A stretch of DNA of 64,000 bases, taken from positions 62,001 through 126,000 of the forward strand of contig NZ_JAZGLW010000006.1 of the NCBI RefSeq assembly GCF_036409155.1, read 5' to 3'. A program made the position numbers and the translations under genes. Below the pieces are notes generated by a model, which was not told where the DNA came from, ran no database searches, and saw nothing but the letters and a program-made list of their open reading frames with translations. The DNA is from Mycobacterium sp. 050128. Lineage in GTDB: Bacteria > Actinomycetota > Actinomycetes > Mycobacteriales > Mycobacteriaceae. Shown here piece after piece: positions 17,110-25,350 of this stretch; the stretch's first letter is position 1; each line of letters begins with the position of its first letter.

Positions 17110-17289
17110 ATGCCCCACCCCGACGCCGTGACTGACGACGCCGCCCTCATCGATCGCCGCCGCACCGCCGCAGTGGAGGCTGCCACGCGGATCATCGCTA
17201 CCAGGATGTGAGCCGCCCACTTCGTCGGACCCGACGTTCTTGAGGAGGCGCTTCCCGCCGATATGGGCCAGCGTTTCGGCTGCGCGTAA
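17110..17289 (+). pseudogene. Short coding-like frame interrupted by TGA
   Basis: From ATG 17110 the frame encodes MPHPDAVTDDAALIDRRRTA then VEAATRIIATRM, meets TGA at 17209-17211, and continues with AAHFVGPDVLEEALPADMGQ and a short tail to TAA at 17287. Both sides of the TGA look protein-like in composition, which suggests a decayed small gene. No ribosome-binding site or homologue is recognised; chance coding bias in high-GC DNA is the alternative. Confidence 0.3.
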
Positions 17290-17313
17290 GGTTGGCCGGC
17301 TGCCGGCTTGGCT

Positions 17314-17979
17314 TCAGCGGGGGCCGGCGGGGTGCCAGGTTTGCATCGCCACCTCGAGCTGTTCTTGTCCAAGCGCGTCCACTGTCAACGGCGCTTGGTC
17401 GCTGCGGTGGCGCATGCCATCGAGGAGGATGGACATATAACGTCGCCACAGCTCGGCGTCGACGTGGCCCGCGTATTCGCTCACCGTGCCTGCCAGTAGT
17501 CCAAAGATTGGCATGTCGGTGGATGACAGTTCGGGTCGCAGATAGCCATCATCCTTGGCCCGCTCAACGAGCTTGGACAGCGGAGGATCGAGCCTCACCC
17601 GAGCCGCGTCCACCCGAACCCCACCGTAGGCCTTGCTGAACACGACCTCGCGCATCCCCCGATCGGTCGCTGTCATCTCACACATCTGTTCGACGAACCA
17701 TACGAAGCCCTGCCATGAATCATCATGGCGCAACGCCGATTCGGCCAATGCAGTGAGTTCATCGATGCCATCTTCGAAGATCGCCTCGAACAATTCCTGC
17801 TTCGTCGGAAACCGCCGATACACCGTACCGACCCCGAGGCCTGCGTGGTGGGCAACCTCGTTGAGGGTCGCCTCCAGGCCGCGCGAAGCGAACAGTTCGC
17901 GGGCAGCCTCGATCACTCGCTGACGATTGCGCTCGGCATCTTTCCTCAGCCGCGGACTCTGCATCTCACAAGCGCTCAT
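17314..17979 (-). CDS. TetR-family regulator, likely of the divergent mmpS-mmpL pair
   Basis: Predicted 221-residue repressor. The N-terminal TetR domain (residues 10-60) shows RVIEAARELFASRGLEATLNEVAHHAGLGVGTVYRRFPTK-type spacing with the recognition helix in GLGVGTVYRRF. The C-terminal helical region (65-200) binds an unknown ligand. The gene is transcribed divergently from mmpS-mmpL with about 300 bases between the starts, the usual position for a local efflux regulator. Two in-frame ATGs (17979 and 17964) are possible starts. Regulation of the pump is inferred from position only. Confidence 0.85.
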   Translation of the reverse strand: MSACEMQSPRLRKDAERNRQRVIEAARELFASRGLEATLNEVAHHAGLGVGTVYRRFPTKQELFEAIFEDGIDELTALAESALRHDDSWQGFVWFVEQMCEMTATDRGMREVVFSKAYGGVRVDAARVRLDPPLSKLVERAKDDGYLRPELSSTDMPIFGLLAGTVSEYAGHVDAELWRRYMSILLDGMRHRSDQAPLTVDALGQEQLEVAMQTWHPAGPR

Positions 17980-18014
17980 TCTGTCGAGTCTAGAGCGCGA
18001 AGCGACAAAACGGA

Positions 18015-18043
18015 TTGACTCTATCCACTTTTTTGGTTAGGTT
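18015..18043 (+). promoter_or_regulatory. Candidate promoter for mmpS-mmpL
   Basis: TTGACT (18015-18020) and TAGGTT (18038-18043) are separated by 17 bases, matching sigma-70-type spacing, in the AT-rich part of the region between the TetR gene and mmpS. The intervening T-run (18029-18034) is unusual for this genome. It lies about 240 bases upstream of the chosen mmpS start. Confidence 0.4.
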
Positions 18044-18282
18044 GTCTACCAGACCTTCCCGGCCGCCGATCTCTGGTGGGGGACCACGAATCGCAGAAGG
18101 GCTTGCACAGTGACCGCCTTTCCTGGCAGTGCCGCAGCGCACGCCAGGCCGCTTCGTTGTCGGACCGCCGAACCAACCCGGGACCCTTTCCCGCCCGGGC
18201 GGGAAACGGTGAATGCGAAAAGCGCTGGCTCGCAGCCGGGTTTGATGCGTACAACCGCGAAGCAAGCGATCGGGCGACTGCG

Positions 18283-18711
18283 ATGACCCGCCTGCTCGGA
18301 CGCGTGTGGCTTCCAATCCTCATCGTGGTAGCAGCCGCGGTCGCCGCGGTCACCGTAATGAAAGCGCGTTCCATCTTCGGTTCGGATGCCATCATGGTGA
18401 CTCCGAGGGGATCCTCCGACACCGCTGAGTCGTTCAACCCCAAGGTGGTGACCTACGAGGTGTTCGGCTCAGCCGGCACCGCCGTAATCAATTACCTCGA
18501 CCTGGACGCTACGCCGCAGCGGGTCGTCGAAGCGACCCTGCCGTGGTCTTTGACGCTGCGCACTACAGCGCCCGCGGCCACTCCCAACATCCTTGCCCAA
18601 GGCGACGGTGACAGCATCAGCTGCAGGATCACTGTGAACGACCAGGTCAAAGACGAAAGGGTCGCCACTGGCGTCAATGCCGAGACCTTCTGCTTGGTGA
18701 AGTCAGCATGA
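18283..18711 (+). CDS. mmpS: MmpS-family membrane accessory protein (MmpS4/5-like)
   Basis: Predicted 142-residue protein. One N-terminal transmembrane helix (about residues 6-28) is followed by an extracytoplasmic beta-rich domain. Conserved family stretches are visible: [42 protein letters not shown]-like [30 protein letters not shown] and the end FCLVKSA. The ATG at 18283 gives the normal family length, although the frame is open upstream. MmpS proteins work with MmpL RND transporters in siderophore and lipid export. The mmpL start overlaps this stop by four bases (ATGA), showing translational coupling. Confidence 0.92.
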   Translation: MTRLLGRVWLPILIVVAAAVAAVTVMKARSIFGSDAIMVTPRGSSDTAESFNPKVVTYEVFGSAGTAVINYLDLDATPQRVVEATLPWSLTLRTTAPAATPNILAQGDGDSISCRITVNDQVKDERVATGVNAETFCLVKSA

Positions 18712-21620
18712 GCGCACCCGCGATAGCGGCCCCGACCGACGCTCGTCCGCCCATCCGGGCGCGGATACCGCAGATGATCCGTCGGTTTGCCGTGCCCATC
18801 ATAGTGGCCTGGATTGGACTCATCGCTGTCCTCAATACCGTTGTGCCCCAACTGGAAACGGTGGGGAAGATGCGGGCGGTGTCGATGAGCCCCAATGATG
18901 CACCGTCGATGATCGCGACCAAACGCGTCGGCAAGGTGTTCCAGGAGTTCACCACGAGTAGCTCAGTGATGATCGTGCTGGAGGGCGAGCGGCCGTTGGG
19001 TCCGGACGCACATCGCTTCTATGACCAAGTGGTTCGCGACCTCAGGGCCGACACCCAACACGTCCAACACGTCCAGGACTTCTGGGGGGATACGTTCACC
19101 GCTTCTGCTGCACAAAGCAGCGACGGCAAGGCCGCCTACGTCCAGGTCTACATCGCCGGCGATCAAGGAGAAGCCCTGGCCAACGAATCGGTGGAGGCTG
19201 TGCAACGGATCGCTACCCGCACAGCGGCGCCACCGGGGGTGAAGGCGTATGTGACGGGGCCCGCGGCAACGTCGGCGGATCAGAACACCGTCGGCGACAA
19301 GAGCATGCAGACGATTGAACTGGTCACGTTCGCCGTCATCATCGTGATGCTGCTTGTGGTCTACCGATCGATCGTCACGATGCTCATCGTGCTAGCGATG
19401 GTGGCCTTGGAGTTGGCCGGAGCCCGGGGAGTGGTGGCATTCCTGGGCTACCACAACGCGTTTGGCCTCACTACTTTCTCGACCAATATGGTGGTGACCC
19501 TGGCCATCGCCGCAGCCACTGATTACGCGATCTTTCTGATAGGTCGCTACCAGGAGGCGCGCAGGACCGGCGAAGACCGAGAATCGGCGTACTACACCAT
19601 GTTCCACGGAACAGCACACGTCGTGCTGGCTTCGGGCCTGACCATCGCCGGCGCGACCTTCTGCCTACACTTCACCCGGCTCCCGTACTTCCAGACGATG
19701 GGTATCCCATTGTCGATCGGCATGGCGATCGTGGTCGCTGCGGCCCTCACCCTGGGACCCGCACTCATCGCGCTTGCCAGTCGCTTCGGTCAGGTGCTCG
19801 AACCCAAACGCATGACACGGTCCCGGGGATGGCGCCGCGTCGGCAGCGCAGCCGTCCGGTGGCCCGGCGCGATCCTGGTCGCGGCCGTCGTGGTGTCCCT
19901 GATCGGTCTGCTCACCCTGCCCGGCTACCACACCACCTACAACGACCGTATCTACCTACCCGATGACGTCGCCGCGAACGTCGGGTACGCGGCCGCTGAC
20001 CGGCATTTCTCGAAAGCCAAGATGAACCCAGACCTGCTAATGGTCGAAAGTGATCACGATCTGCGAAACCCCGCCGATTTCCTGGTGATCGACAAGATCG
20101 CCAAAGCGCTGGTCCGGGTGCACGGAATCGCCCAAGTGCAAACCATTACGCGCCCCGAGGGCAGGCCGATTCAGCACACGTCGATCCCATTCACGATCAG
20201 CATGAACAGCACCGGCCAAGTCATGACGAACGACTACACGCAGACCACGTTGGCGAACACCCTCAAACAGGCCGACGACATGCAGGTCACCATCGACTCG
20301 ATGGAAAAGATGCAAAGCATCACGCAGCAGATGGCCGAGGTCACCCACAGCATGGCCGCCAAGATGAGAAAAACAAGCGTGGACGTCGAGGCGTTGCGTG
20401 ACCATATGGCCGATTTCGACGACTTCTTCCGTCCGATCCGCAGCTACTTCTATTGGGAAAGACACTGCTTCGATATCCCGGCCTGTTGGGCCTTGCGTTC
20501 AGTGTTCGACGCACTTGACGGCATCGACGTCATGAGCGAGGACATCCAGGACATCGTGCCGGATTTGGAGCGCCTCGACGCGTTGATGCCGCAGATGGTG
20601 GCCCTGATGCCGCCGATGATTCAGTCGATGAAAGACCAAAAGCAGATGATGCTGAACCAGTATCAGGCCCAGAAGGCCCAGCAAGACCAAACGATGGCCA
20701 TGCAGGACAATGCCACGGCGATGGGCCATGCGTTCGATGCCGCCAAGAACGACGACTCGTTCTACCTGCCGCCGGAAGCATTCAATAACGCAGATTTCAA
20801 GCGTGGCATCAAGTTGTTCCTATCCCCGGACGGTCATGCGGTGCGGTTCACCATCTTTCACCAAGGCGATCCGCTGACCGAGCAAGGGACCTCTCGCGTC
20901 GCTCCACTCAAAACCGCAGCCGAAGACGCGATTAAGGGAACGCCGCTGGAGGGCTCCACCGTTTATTTCGGCGGCAGCGCTGCCTTGTACAAGGACATGC
21001 AGGAAGGTGCCAACTACGACTTGGTGATCGCCGCCGTCGCCGCGCTGATCCTGGTCTTCATCATCATGGTCGTCCTGACCCGGGCCATCGTGGCTGCCGC
21101 CGTCATTGTCGGCACCGTGGTTCTAAGCCTGGGTGCCTCCTTTGGGCTTGCGGTGCTGCTATGGCAGCACATCGTCGGGATCCCGCTGCACTGGATGGTC
21201 TTACCGATGTCAGTGATCGTCCTTTTGGCCGTCGGTGCGGACTACAACCTGCTGCTTGTCTCGCGAATGAAGGAAGAGATCCATGCGGGCCTGAACACCG
21301 GCATCATTCGCGCCATGGCCGGTACCGGCTTGGTCGTGACCTCCGCTGGATTGGTGTTCGCCTTCACCATGATGTCGATGGCGGTCAGCAACTTGATCGT
21401 GATCGGCCAAGTCGGCACGACAATCGGCTTAGGGCTGCTCTTCGACTCCCTCGTGGTGCGGTCGTTCATGACGCCATCCATCGCGACGCTGCTCGGGCGC
21501 TGGTTCTGGTGGCCCCAGCACGTCCGTCCCCGACCGCGACCACTGCCTTGGCCAGAGCCGGCGCGCCACGCAGCCCTGGAAAGCCAAAAGACAGAGCGCC
21601 TGCCAGCAGGGACGCATTAG
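18708..21620 (+). CDS. mmpL: MmpL-family RND transporter (MmpL4/5-like)
   Basis: Predicted 970-residue inner-membrane transporter. Layout: one transmembrane helix at residues 25-48, a periplasmic domain, five helices at about 200-370, a second large loop with a long helical coiled-coil-like part (about 510-690, rich in Met/Gln, as in MmpL4/5), then helices at about 780-950. The proton-relay Asp-Tyr pairs are present in [18 protein letters not shown] and [16 protein letters not shown]. Substrates of this subgroup include mycobactin-type siderophores and drugs; the actual substrate is unknown. The gene is coupled to mmpS by a four-base overlap. Confidence 0.93.
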   Translation: MSAPAIAAPTDARPPIRARIPQMIRRFAVPIIVAWIGLIAVLNTVVPQLETVGKMRAVSMSPNDAPSMIATKRVGKVFQEFTTSSSVMIVLEGERPLGPDAHRFYDQVVRDLRADTQHVQHVQDFWGDTFTASAAQSSDGKAAYVQVYIAGDQGEALANESVEAVQRIATRTAAPPGVKAYVTGPAATSADQNTVGDKSMQTIELVTFAVIIVMLLVVYRSIVTMLIVLAMVALELAGARGVVAFLGYHNAFGLTTFSTNMVVTLAIAAATDYAIFLIGRYQEARRTGEDRESAYYTMFHGTAHVVLASGLTIAGATFCLHFTRLPYFQTMGIPLSIGMAIVVAAALTLGPALIALASRFGQVLEPKRMTRSRGWRRVGSAAVRWPGAILVAAVVVSLIGLLTLPGYHTTYNDRIYLPDDVAANVGYAAADRHFSKAKMNPDLLMVESDHDLRNPADFLVIDKIAKALVRVHGIAQVQTITRPEGRPIQHTSIPFTISMNSTGQVMTNDYTQTTLANTLKQADDMQVTIDSMEKMQSITQQMAEVTHSMAAKMRKTSVDVEALRDHMADFDDFFRPIRSYFYWERHCFDIPACWALRSVFDALDGIDVMSEDIQDIVPDLERLDALMPQMVALMPPMIQSMKDQKQMMLNQYQAQKAQQDQTMAMQDNATAMGHAFDAAKNDDSFYLPPEAFNNADFKRGIKLFLSPDGHAVRFTIFHQGDPLTEQGTSRVAPLKTAAEDAIKGTPLEGSTVYFGGSAALYKDMQEGANYDLVIAAVAALILVFIIMVVLTRAIVAAAVIVGTVVLSLGASFGLAVLLWQHIVGIPLHWMVLPMSVIVLLAVGADYNLLLVSRMKEEIHAGLNTGIIRAMAGTGLVVTSAGLVFAFTMMSMAVSNLIVIGQVGTTIGLGLLFDSLVVRSFMTPSIATLLGRWFWWPQHVRPRPRPLPWPEPARHAALESQKTERLPAGTH

Positions 21621-21651
21621 CAGTTCGATTCAGGTCGGCAGACCCAACGAT

Positions 21652-21688
21652 AGGAGGACCCGTGAACAAGATTGTTGAGCCGGCTTAG
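21652..21688 (+). pseudogene. Truncated cistron after mmpL (strong RBS, eight codons)
   Basis: AGGAGG (21652-21657) stands four bases before a GTG at 21662 that opens a frame of only eight codons, MNKIVEPA, ending at TAG 21686-21688. The position, 41 bases after mmpL, and the near-perfect ribosome-binding site suggest the start of a former third gene of the mmpS-mmpL operon. The stop lies right before the truncated Cas12m-like gene, so a recombination junction is likely at about 21680-21705. Confidence 0.45.
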
Positions 21689-21705
21689 GTGTTGTTCTCT
21701 TCACT

Positions 21706-22941
21706 ATGTCCGAACAGCTCATCGACGGCTTGTTCCGATCGGCCTTAGTCGGCGCACACGACGACTTTCAGCTTCCGTGGATCGATCCCGAGGTGTGGAA
21801 CCAGATGTCCGCGAGCCAACAACGGCGTGCCGGGCGAGTTGTCGCCCGGTTCCGTTACGGCCGCAGCGTCGACGGGCAGATGCTGCTGGTGGAGCTGCCC
21901 GTCCAGCAGCATCGTCAACTGCCCGCTGATGCCGACATCACCGGTGCGCGACTGACCATCCGGCACACACCAGCAGGGCCGCGCGCCACTCTCAATGTCT
22001 CAGCCACTGTGCGCGATCCCGACACCCGGCGCACCGGGCCGGCGGTGGCAGTGCATCTGGGTTGGCGCCGCGGCGGCGACGGGATTATCGCGGCCACCTG
22101 GAGATCGACTCGGGCACTGAACATCCCGGCCGATCTTTGCGGTGTCGTGGTCGCCGAGACCACGCGGACCGGGCGACTCGTCGTGCCCGCGACACTCAAC
22201 GATGCGTTCGCCCGTGCGGATCAAATCCGGGCCCAGCGCGGGCAAGCCACTCGCGCACTACAGCTATCCCTCGTGACCTGGCTGGCCGAACACGGGCCGA
22301 TCGACGATCCGCGCACGCCCGGCGGAGTCCTCGATGCCGCGACCGTCGAACATTGGCGCGGCGCAGCGAAATTCCACGCATTGGCTCGCGCTTGGGAAAT
22401 CGCCCCGCCGGCGGATGCCAAGTCGATCGCGGCTCTACTTCTACGCTGGCAGCGCCGCGATCTCACACTGCGGCGAGGCCCCGACCTCGGCCAGAGGCGT
22501 CACGCCGTCGCTTCCCGCGACGACCTCTACCGCCGGTTCGCCGCCATCCTCGCCACCCAGGCCAAAACCCTTGTGCTGGACGATTTGTTGCTGCCTGAAC
22601 TCACCGCCGCATCCGTCCCGCGACCACGTGCAGCTCACAAAGGCATCGCCGCCGCGCGGACCCTGGCGGCACCCGGTCGGCTGCGTACGCTCGTGACCAC
22701 CGCGGCGCTGCGCGAGGGCTGCGCCGTCAGGGAGGTCGGTCGCTTTGGGCTCTCCCGCATCCACGGGGACGGCTGCGGCTACGAGAACCCCGCTGATGCG
22801 CGGTACCAGTCCGCGACGGTGCACTGTGATGGCTGCGGCCAGGAATACGACCAAGATCATGCGGCCACTGCGTTGATGCTGCGCCGGGCCGGCGCTATCC
22901 GTCATGGAGCCAGGGCTTCGACCAGCATCGTCGGCCCGTAG
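21706..22941 (+). CDS. Cas12m (C2c4, type V-M)-like RuvC protein, N-terminally truncated, no CRISPR array
   Basis: Predicted 411-residue TnpB/Cas12-lineage protein. Residues 24-102 match the wedge/oligonucleotide-binding region of mycobacterial Cas12m (WIDPEVWNQM, then LPVQQHRQLPADADITGA). RuvC-I is VAVHLGWR with His117 where active nucleases have Asp; RuvC-II is LVLDD (Asp292/293) instead of Glu; RuvC-III keeps Asp384 in YDQDHAATALML. This H-D-D pattern is the one I recall for Cas12m, which binds target DNA and silences it without cutting. The zinc site has H353...C357 and C374-DG-C377. Known Cas12m is about 600 residues, so roughly the first 200 (recognition lobe) are missing, and a stop at 21676 blocks upstream extension. 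It could be a relic or a minimal RNA-guided DNA binder comparable to TldR proteins. Confidence 0.8.
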   Translation: MSEQLIDGLFRSALVGAHDDFQLPWIDPEVWNQMSASQQRRAGRVVARFRYGRSVDGQMLLVELPVQQHRQLPADADITGARLTIRHTPAGPRATLNVSATVRDPDTRRTGPAVAVHLGWRRGGDGIIAATWRSTRALNIPADLCGVVVAETTRTGRLVVPATLNDAFARADQIRAQRGQATRALQLSLVTWLAEHGPIDDPRTPGGVLDAATVEHWRGAAKFHALARAWEIAPPADAKSIAALLLRWQRRDLTLRRGPDLGQRRHAVASRDDLYRRFAAILATQAKTLVLDDLLLPELTAASVPRPRAAHKGIAAARTLAAPGRLRTLVTTAALREGCAVREVGRFGLSRIHGDGCGYENPADARYQSATVHCDGCGQEYDQDHAATALMLRRAGAIRHGARASTSIVGP

Positions 22942-23009
22942 TGGCGGGCCCCCCGAGGCGCTGGAGGCCGAGCTGTTCAACGAGGGCAGAGCAGTCGAGT
23001 GAATGATTC

Positions 23010-23192
23010 TCAAGGCCATACTTCGTCGCCGTGGGCAACCAGCTCGATTGCATCTATATCCAAGCCGCCTTCGTCCACGACAAACTCGCACTCACCGCTA
23101 CAGAATTTGGCGTGGATGTAGGCAGCTAGGAGATCCGGGTCGATGGTGGACCTATAGATATTGCCCCGTGCGCGTTCGCCGTTAGAGAACAC
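23010..23192 (-). CDS. Small acidic hypothetical protein
   Basis: A 60-codon frame from GTG 23192, with AGGAAA about ten bases upstream. The product is acidic and contains two Cys in FCSGEC and an Asp/Glu-rich C-terminal part (VVDEGGLDIDAIELVAHGDE). Codon composition looks plausible for a gene, and the strand is opposite to the Cas12m-like gene, converging on it. I do not recognise a family; it may be a fragment of a mobile-element gene. Confidence 0.35.
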   Translation of the reverse strand: MFSNGERARGNIYRSTIDPDLLAAYIHAKFCSGECEFVVDEGGLDIDAIELVAHGDEVWP

Positions 23193-23210
23193 ACGCTCGG
23201 TTTCCTGTTG

Positions 23211-23230
23211 GCTTGGGCTTGGGCTTGGGC
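23211..23230 (+). repeat. Short GCTTGG tandem repeat
   Basis: The hexamer GCTTGG occurs three times in tandem plus two bases. The surrounding 23193-23451 has no convincing gene. In particular no CRISPR-like repeats separated by spacers are seen between the Cas12m-like gene and the diguanylate cyclase gene. Confidence 0.6.
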
Positions 23231-23451
23231 CACATCTTTAAGTCGCCTGATCCCACCACCACACGACACGGCCGGTGGGCGTTTGAACGACTACGCCGCG
23301 CATTATGAATTAGCTCGAATTTCGCATATGCATCTATCTAAGCGGGCAGCTCAGCGATAATCGGCTCGGCTCGGTCCGCGTCAGAAGAAGCTCTGAACCG
23401 CAGCTAGCAAGTCGATCTCGAGATCGGTGGGGACGGGACTGGACATCAACG

Positions 23452-24543
23452 GTGACGGCGATCTTTAGTCAGTGGCGCCAGCCCCCCGACCACTATGACT
23501 GGCTCTCCGGTTACCTGGCGGCGCGTGGGTTCAGCGGTGCCACTCGGGCCCTGACCGCGTTTATCGCTGCGTCGATGGTGGTGTGTCTTGTCGTGTTGTT
23601 GGCTAGCACAGACGGCCCAACGGGAGCAGTCCCGATCACGATGACCTGGATTGCTGTCGGTGGTGGGTTGGCGGGGGTGTCGTTGTGGGCGTGGCGATGG
23701 CCCAGCCGCGCACAGTCGGTGGCCTTCGCGGTGACGTGTAATACCGCGGTCGGCTTGGCGTGTCTGGCACACCCCAACCCGCTCGCAGCGTTGATCGGAT
23801 GTATCGCTTTTGCCACCTTTGGCGCCTACCTCGCGTTCTTCCACACGACCGGGCTCGTGCTATACAACTTCGCGGTGGCGGGCACTGTCGGTCTCATCGA
23901 GGCGGTGCGGCTCGCGGTATCCGGACACCCCGGCTTAGCTGGGGTCGATTTGTGGCTGGTGATCGAAGTCAACATCGCCCTGCCGTTGGCGATCCGAATC
24001 CTAGTCCGCGCCTTGGCGGGCGATTTGTTGCGTGCCGACCGCGACCCGCTGACCGGCCTGCTCAACAGACGTGCGTTTCGGCACAGAGCCCTCGGAATAA
24101 TGCTGGCCCGCCGCGACGTCGATACCCATCTCGTGGTGATGACGATTGATCTCGACAACTTCAAGGCCCTCAACGACGCCTGGGGCCACCCCGCGGGCGA
24201 TCGCGCGCTAGTCGAGGTGGCCCAGGCGCTGCGGGTCGCCGCGGACAGTGAGACGGTGGCAGCGCGAAGTGGCGGTGAGGAATTCCTCTTAACCGGTGTC
24301 TCATCGGCCTGTAACGCCGAGTCGTTGGCTACCCAAACGTGCCGGGCCATCGCAGCCCTAACGGCAGGAGTTACCGCCAGCATCGGCACCTCATGCGCAC
24401 GTCTCGATGACACCACACCCCGCGCACACCAGCCGCTTCTCGAGGCCCTAATTGCCGCCTCGGATGCCGCAATGTATCGGGCTAAACGCCTGGGAGGCAA
24501 CCAATGTCACCACCACGATCTGTGCAATCGACGGGTGGAATGA
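23452..24543 (+). CDS. Membrane-bound GGDEF diguanylate cyclase
   Basis: Predicted 363-residue protein that would make cyclic di-GMP from two GTP. About six hydrophobic segments (residues 38-190) precede a GGDEF domain (about 200-355). Visible domain motifs: RDPLTGLLNRRAF at the start, DLDNFKALNDAWGHPAGDRAL for metal and GTP binding, and the active loop SGGEEF near residue 274, an accepted catalytic variant. An RxxD inhibitory site at the usual distance is not evident. No EAL domain is fused. The GTG at 23452 is the first start in the frame. Most mycobacteria have very few such enzymes, so an extra copy in a region with mobile-element traces is notable. Confidence 0.9.
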   Translation: MTAIFSQWRQPPDHYDWLSGYLAARGFSGATRALTAFIAASMVVCLVVLLASTDGPTGAVPITMTWIAVGGGLAGVSLWAWRWPSRAQSVAFAVTCNTAVGLACLAHPNPLAALIGCIAFATFGAYLAFFHTTGLVLYNFAVAGTVGLIEAVRLAVSGHPGLAGVDLWLVIEVNIALPLAIRILVRALAGDLLRADRDPLTGLLNRRAFRHRALGIMLARRDVDTHLVVMTIDLDNFKALNDAWGHPAGDRALVEVAQALRVAADSETVAARSGGEEFLLTGVSSACNAESLATQTCRAIAALTAGVTASIGTSCARLDDTTPRAHQPLLEALIAASDAAMYRAKRLGGNQCHHHDLCNRRVE

Positions 24544-24935
24544 CGGATGGAAGAGGTGGAGACGCCCTCACCGATGCCGTTCGTCACTTGGAAACTGACT
24601 TCCCGCTGCAGTACGAGCGACAATCGGGCAATCTAGAGTGCAGGTAAATATCCACTTGGGATAGCAGAGTCTTTCGACCAAGTTATCGAGTCATCGGCGT
24701 GCTCTGAATACGATCAAACCCGCAACTAGCGCTGTCCCTGTACGTCTACGGGCGCCGCTGGGGATCTTCACTCGCCTGCTGGCCGCCAAGTATCTTCAGG
24801 ACAGTGCTGGCGTACCAGGTACGCCCGCCCTGGGCCCCATCGGGCGTGCACTCGCCACATAGCGAGCGCGGACCGCCTTTGCACCTTCGGCTGACCCTGC
24901 CGCGGCTCGCCGGTGCGGCGCGGGATTCGCGACGA
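24544..24935. other. Intergenic region with small palindrome
   Basis: About 390 bases between the convergent GGDEF and DUF732 genes without a credible coding frame. A perfect 8-base inverted repeat GGCGTACC-A-GGTACGCC lies at 24809-24825; followed by no T-run, it could be a protein site or a weak transcription end. Nothing else stands out. Confidence 0.4.
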
Positions 24936-25304
24936 TCAGGCTGGGGGCCGATAGCCGGCAGCCGAATTCCGTAGTTGCCAGATCAGGTCCGGGCACAGGA
25001 TGCCGGCCGCGTATGAGACGACGTAGTTGGCAGACGCTTCGTCGTTTGGCAAAACATCGCGTTTCACGTCGTTCATGACGTTGGCGTACATGACGCCGTT
25101 GGCGATCTTGCCGCAGATTCCGAACCCGTAGCCGATGGCGTCGTTGTTCACAAAGCTGAAATGGCGGCGCACGACGACGTTATACGTGTATTCGACTTCA
25201 GGCGCCGGGGCGGCAGCGGCTTGTGCAGCAACACTAACGCTTGTCCATCCCGCGGTGACGGCGATTGCCGCGATGGCAAATATCCGCTGCCGGATTCCAC
25301 TCAT
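24936..25304 (-). CDS. DUF732 family exported protein
   Basis: Predicted 122-residue secreted protein. Residues 1-33 form a Sec signal peptide (positive start RQR, hydrophobic core FAIAAIAVTAGWTSVSVAA, Ala-rich cleavage region). The mature part shows the DUF732 pattern: an early GYGFGICGKIANG, a central charged helix and SANYVVSYAAGILCPDL near the C-terminus, with the two conserved Cys that usually pair. The family is abundant and exported in mycobacteria, with unknown function. It is encoded alone, convergent with the GGDEF gene and about 46 bases downstream of the isochorismatase-fold gene on the same strand. Confidence 0.85.
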   Translation of the reverse strand: MSGIRQRIFAIAAIAVTAGWTSVSVAAQAAAAPAPEVEYTYNVVVRRHFSFVNNDAIGYGFGICGKIANGVMYANVMNDVKRDVLPNDEASANYVVSYAAGILCPDLIWQLRNSAAGYRPPA

Positions 25305-25350
25305 CGTCTGAGGGTCTCACGTAGAGCCAGTGTGCTAACAGTCAGCGTCG

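Noticed and set aside
17110..17289. TGA at 17209 as a selenocysteine codon
   Set aside because: No selenocysteine insertion hairpin is evident after it and no selenoprotein family is recognised; decay is simpler.
21706..23451. Possible CRISPR array belonging to the Cas12m-like gene
   Set aside because: No set of equal-length repeats with unique spacers is visible; the only repetition is a 20-base run of GCTTGG.
24809..24825. GGCGTACC-A-GGTACGCC as rho-independent terminator
   Set aside because: Stem is short and no T-run follows; kept only as a note in the intergenic entry.
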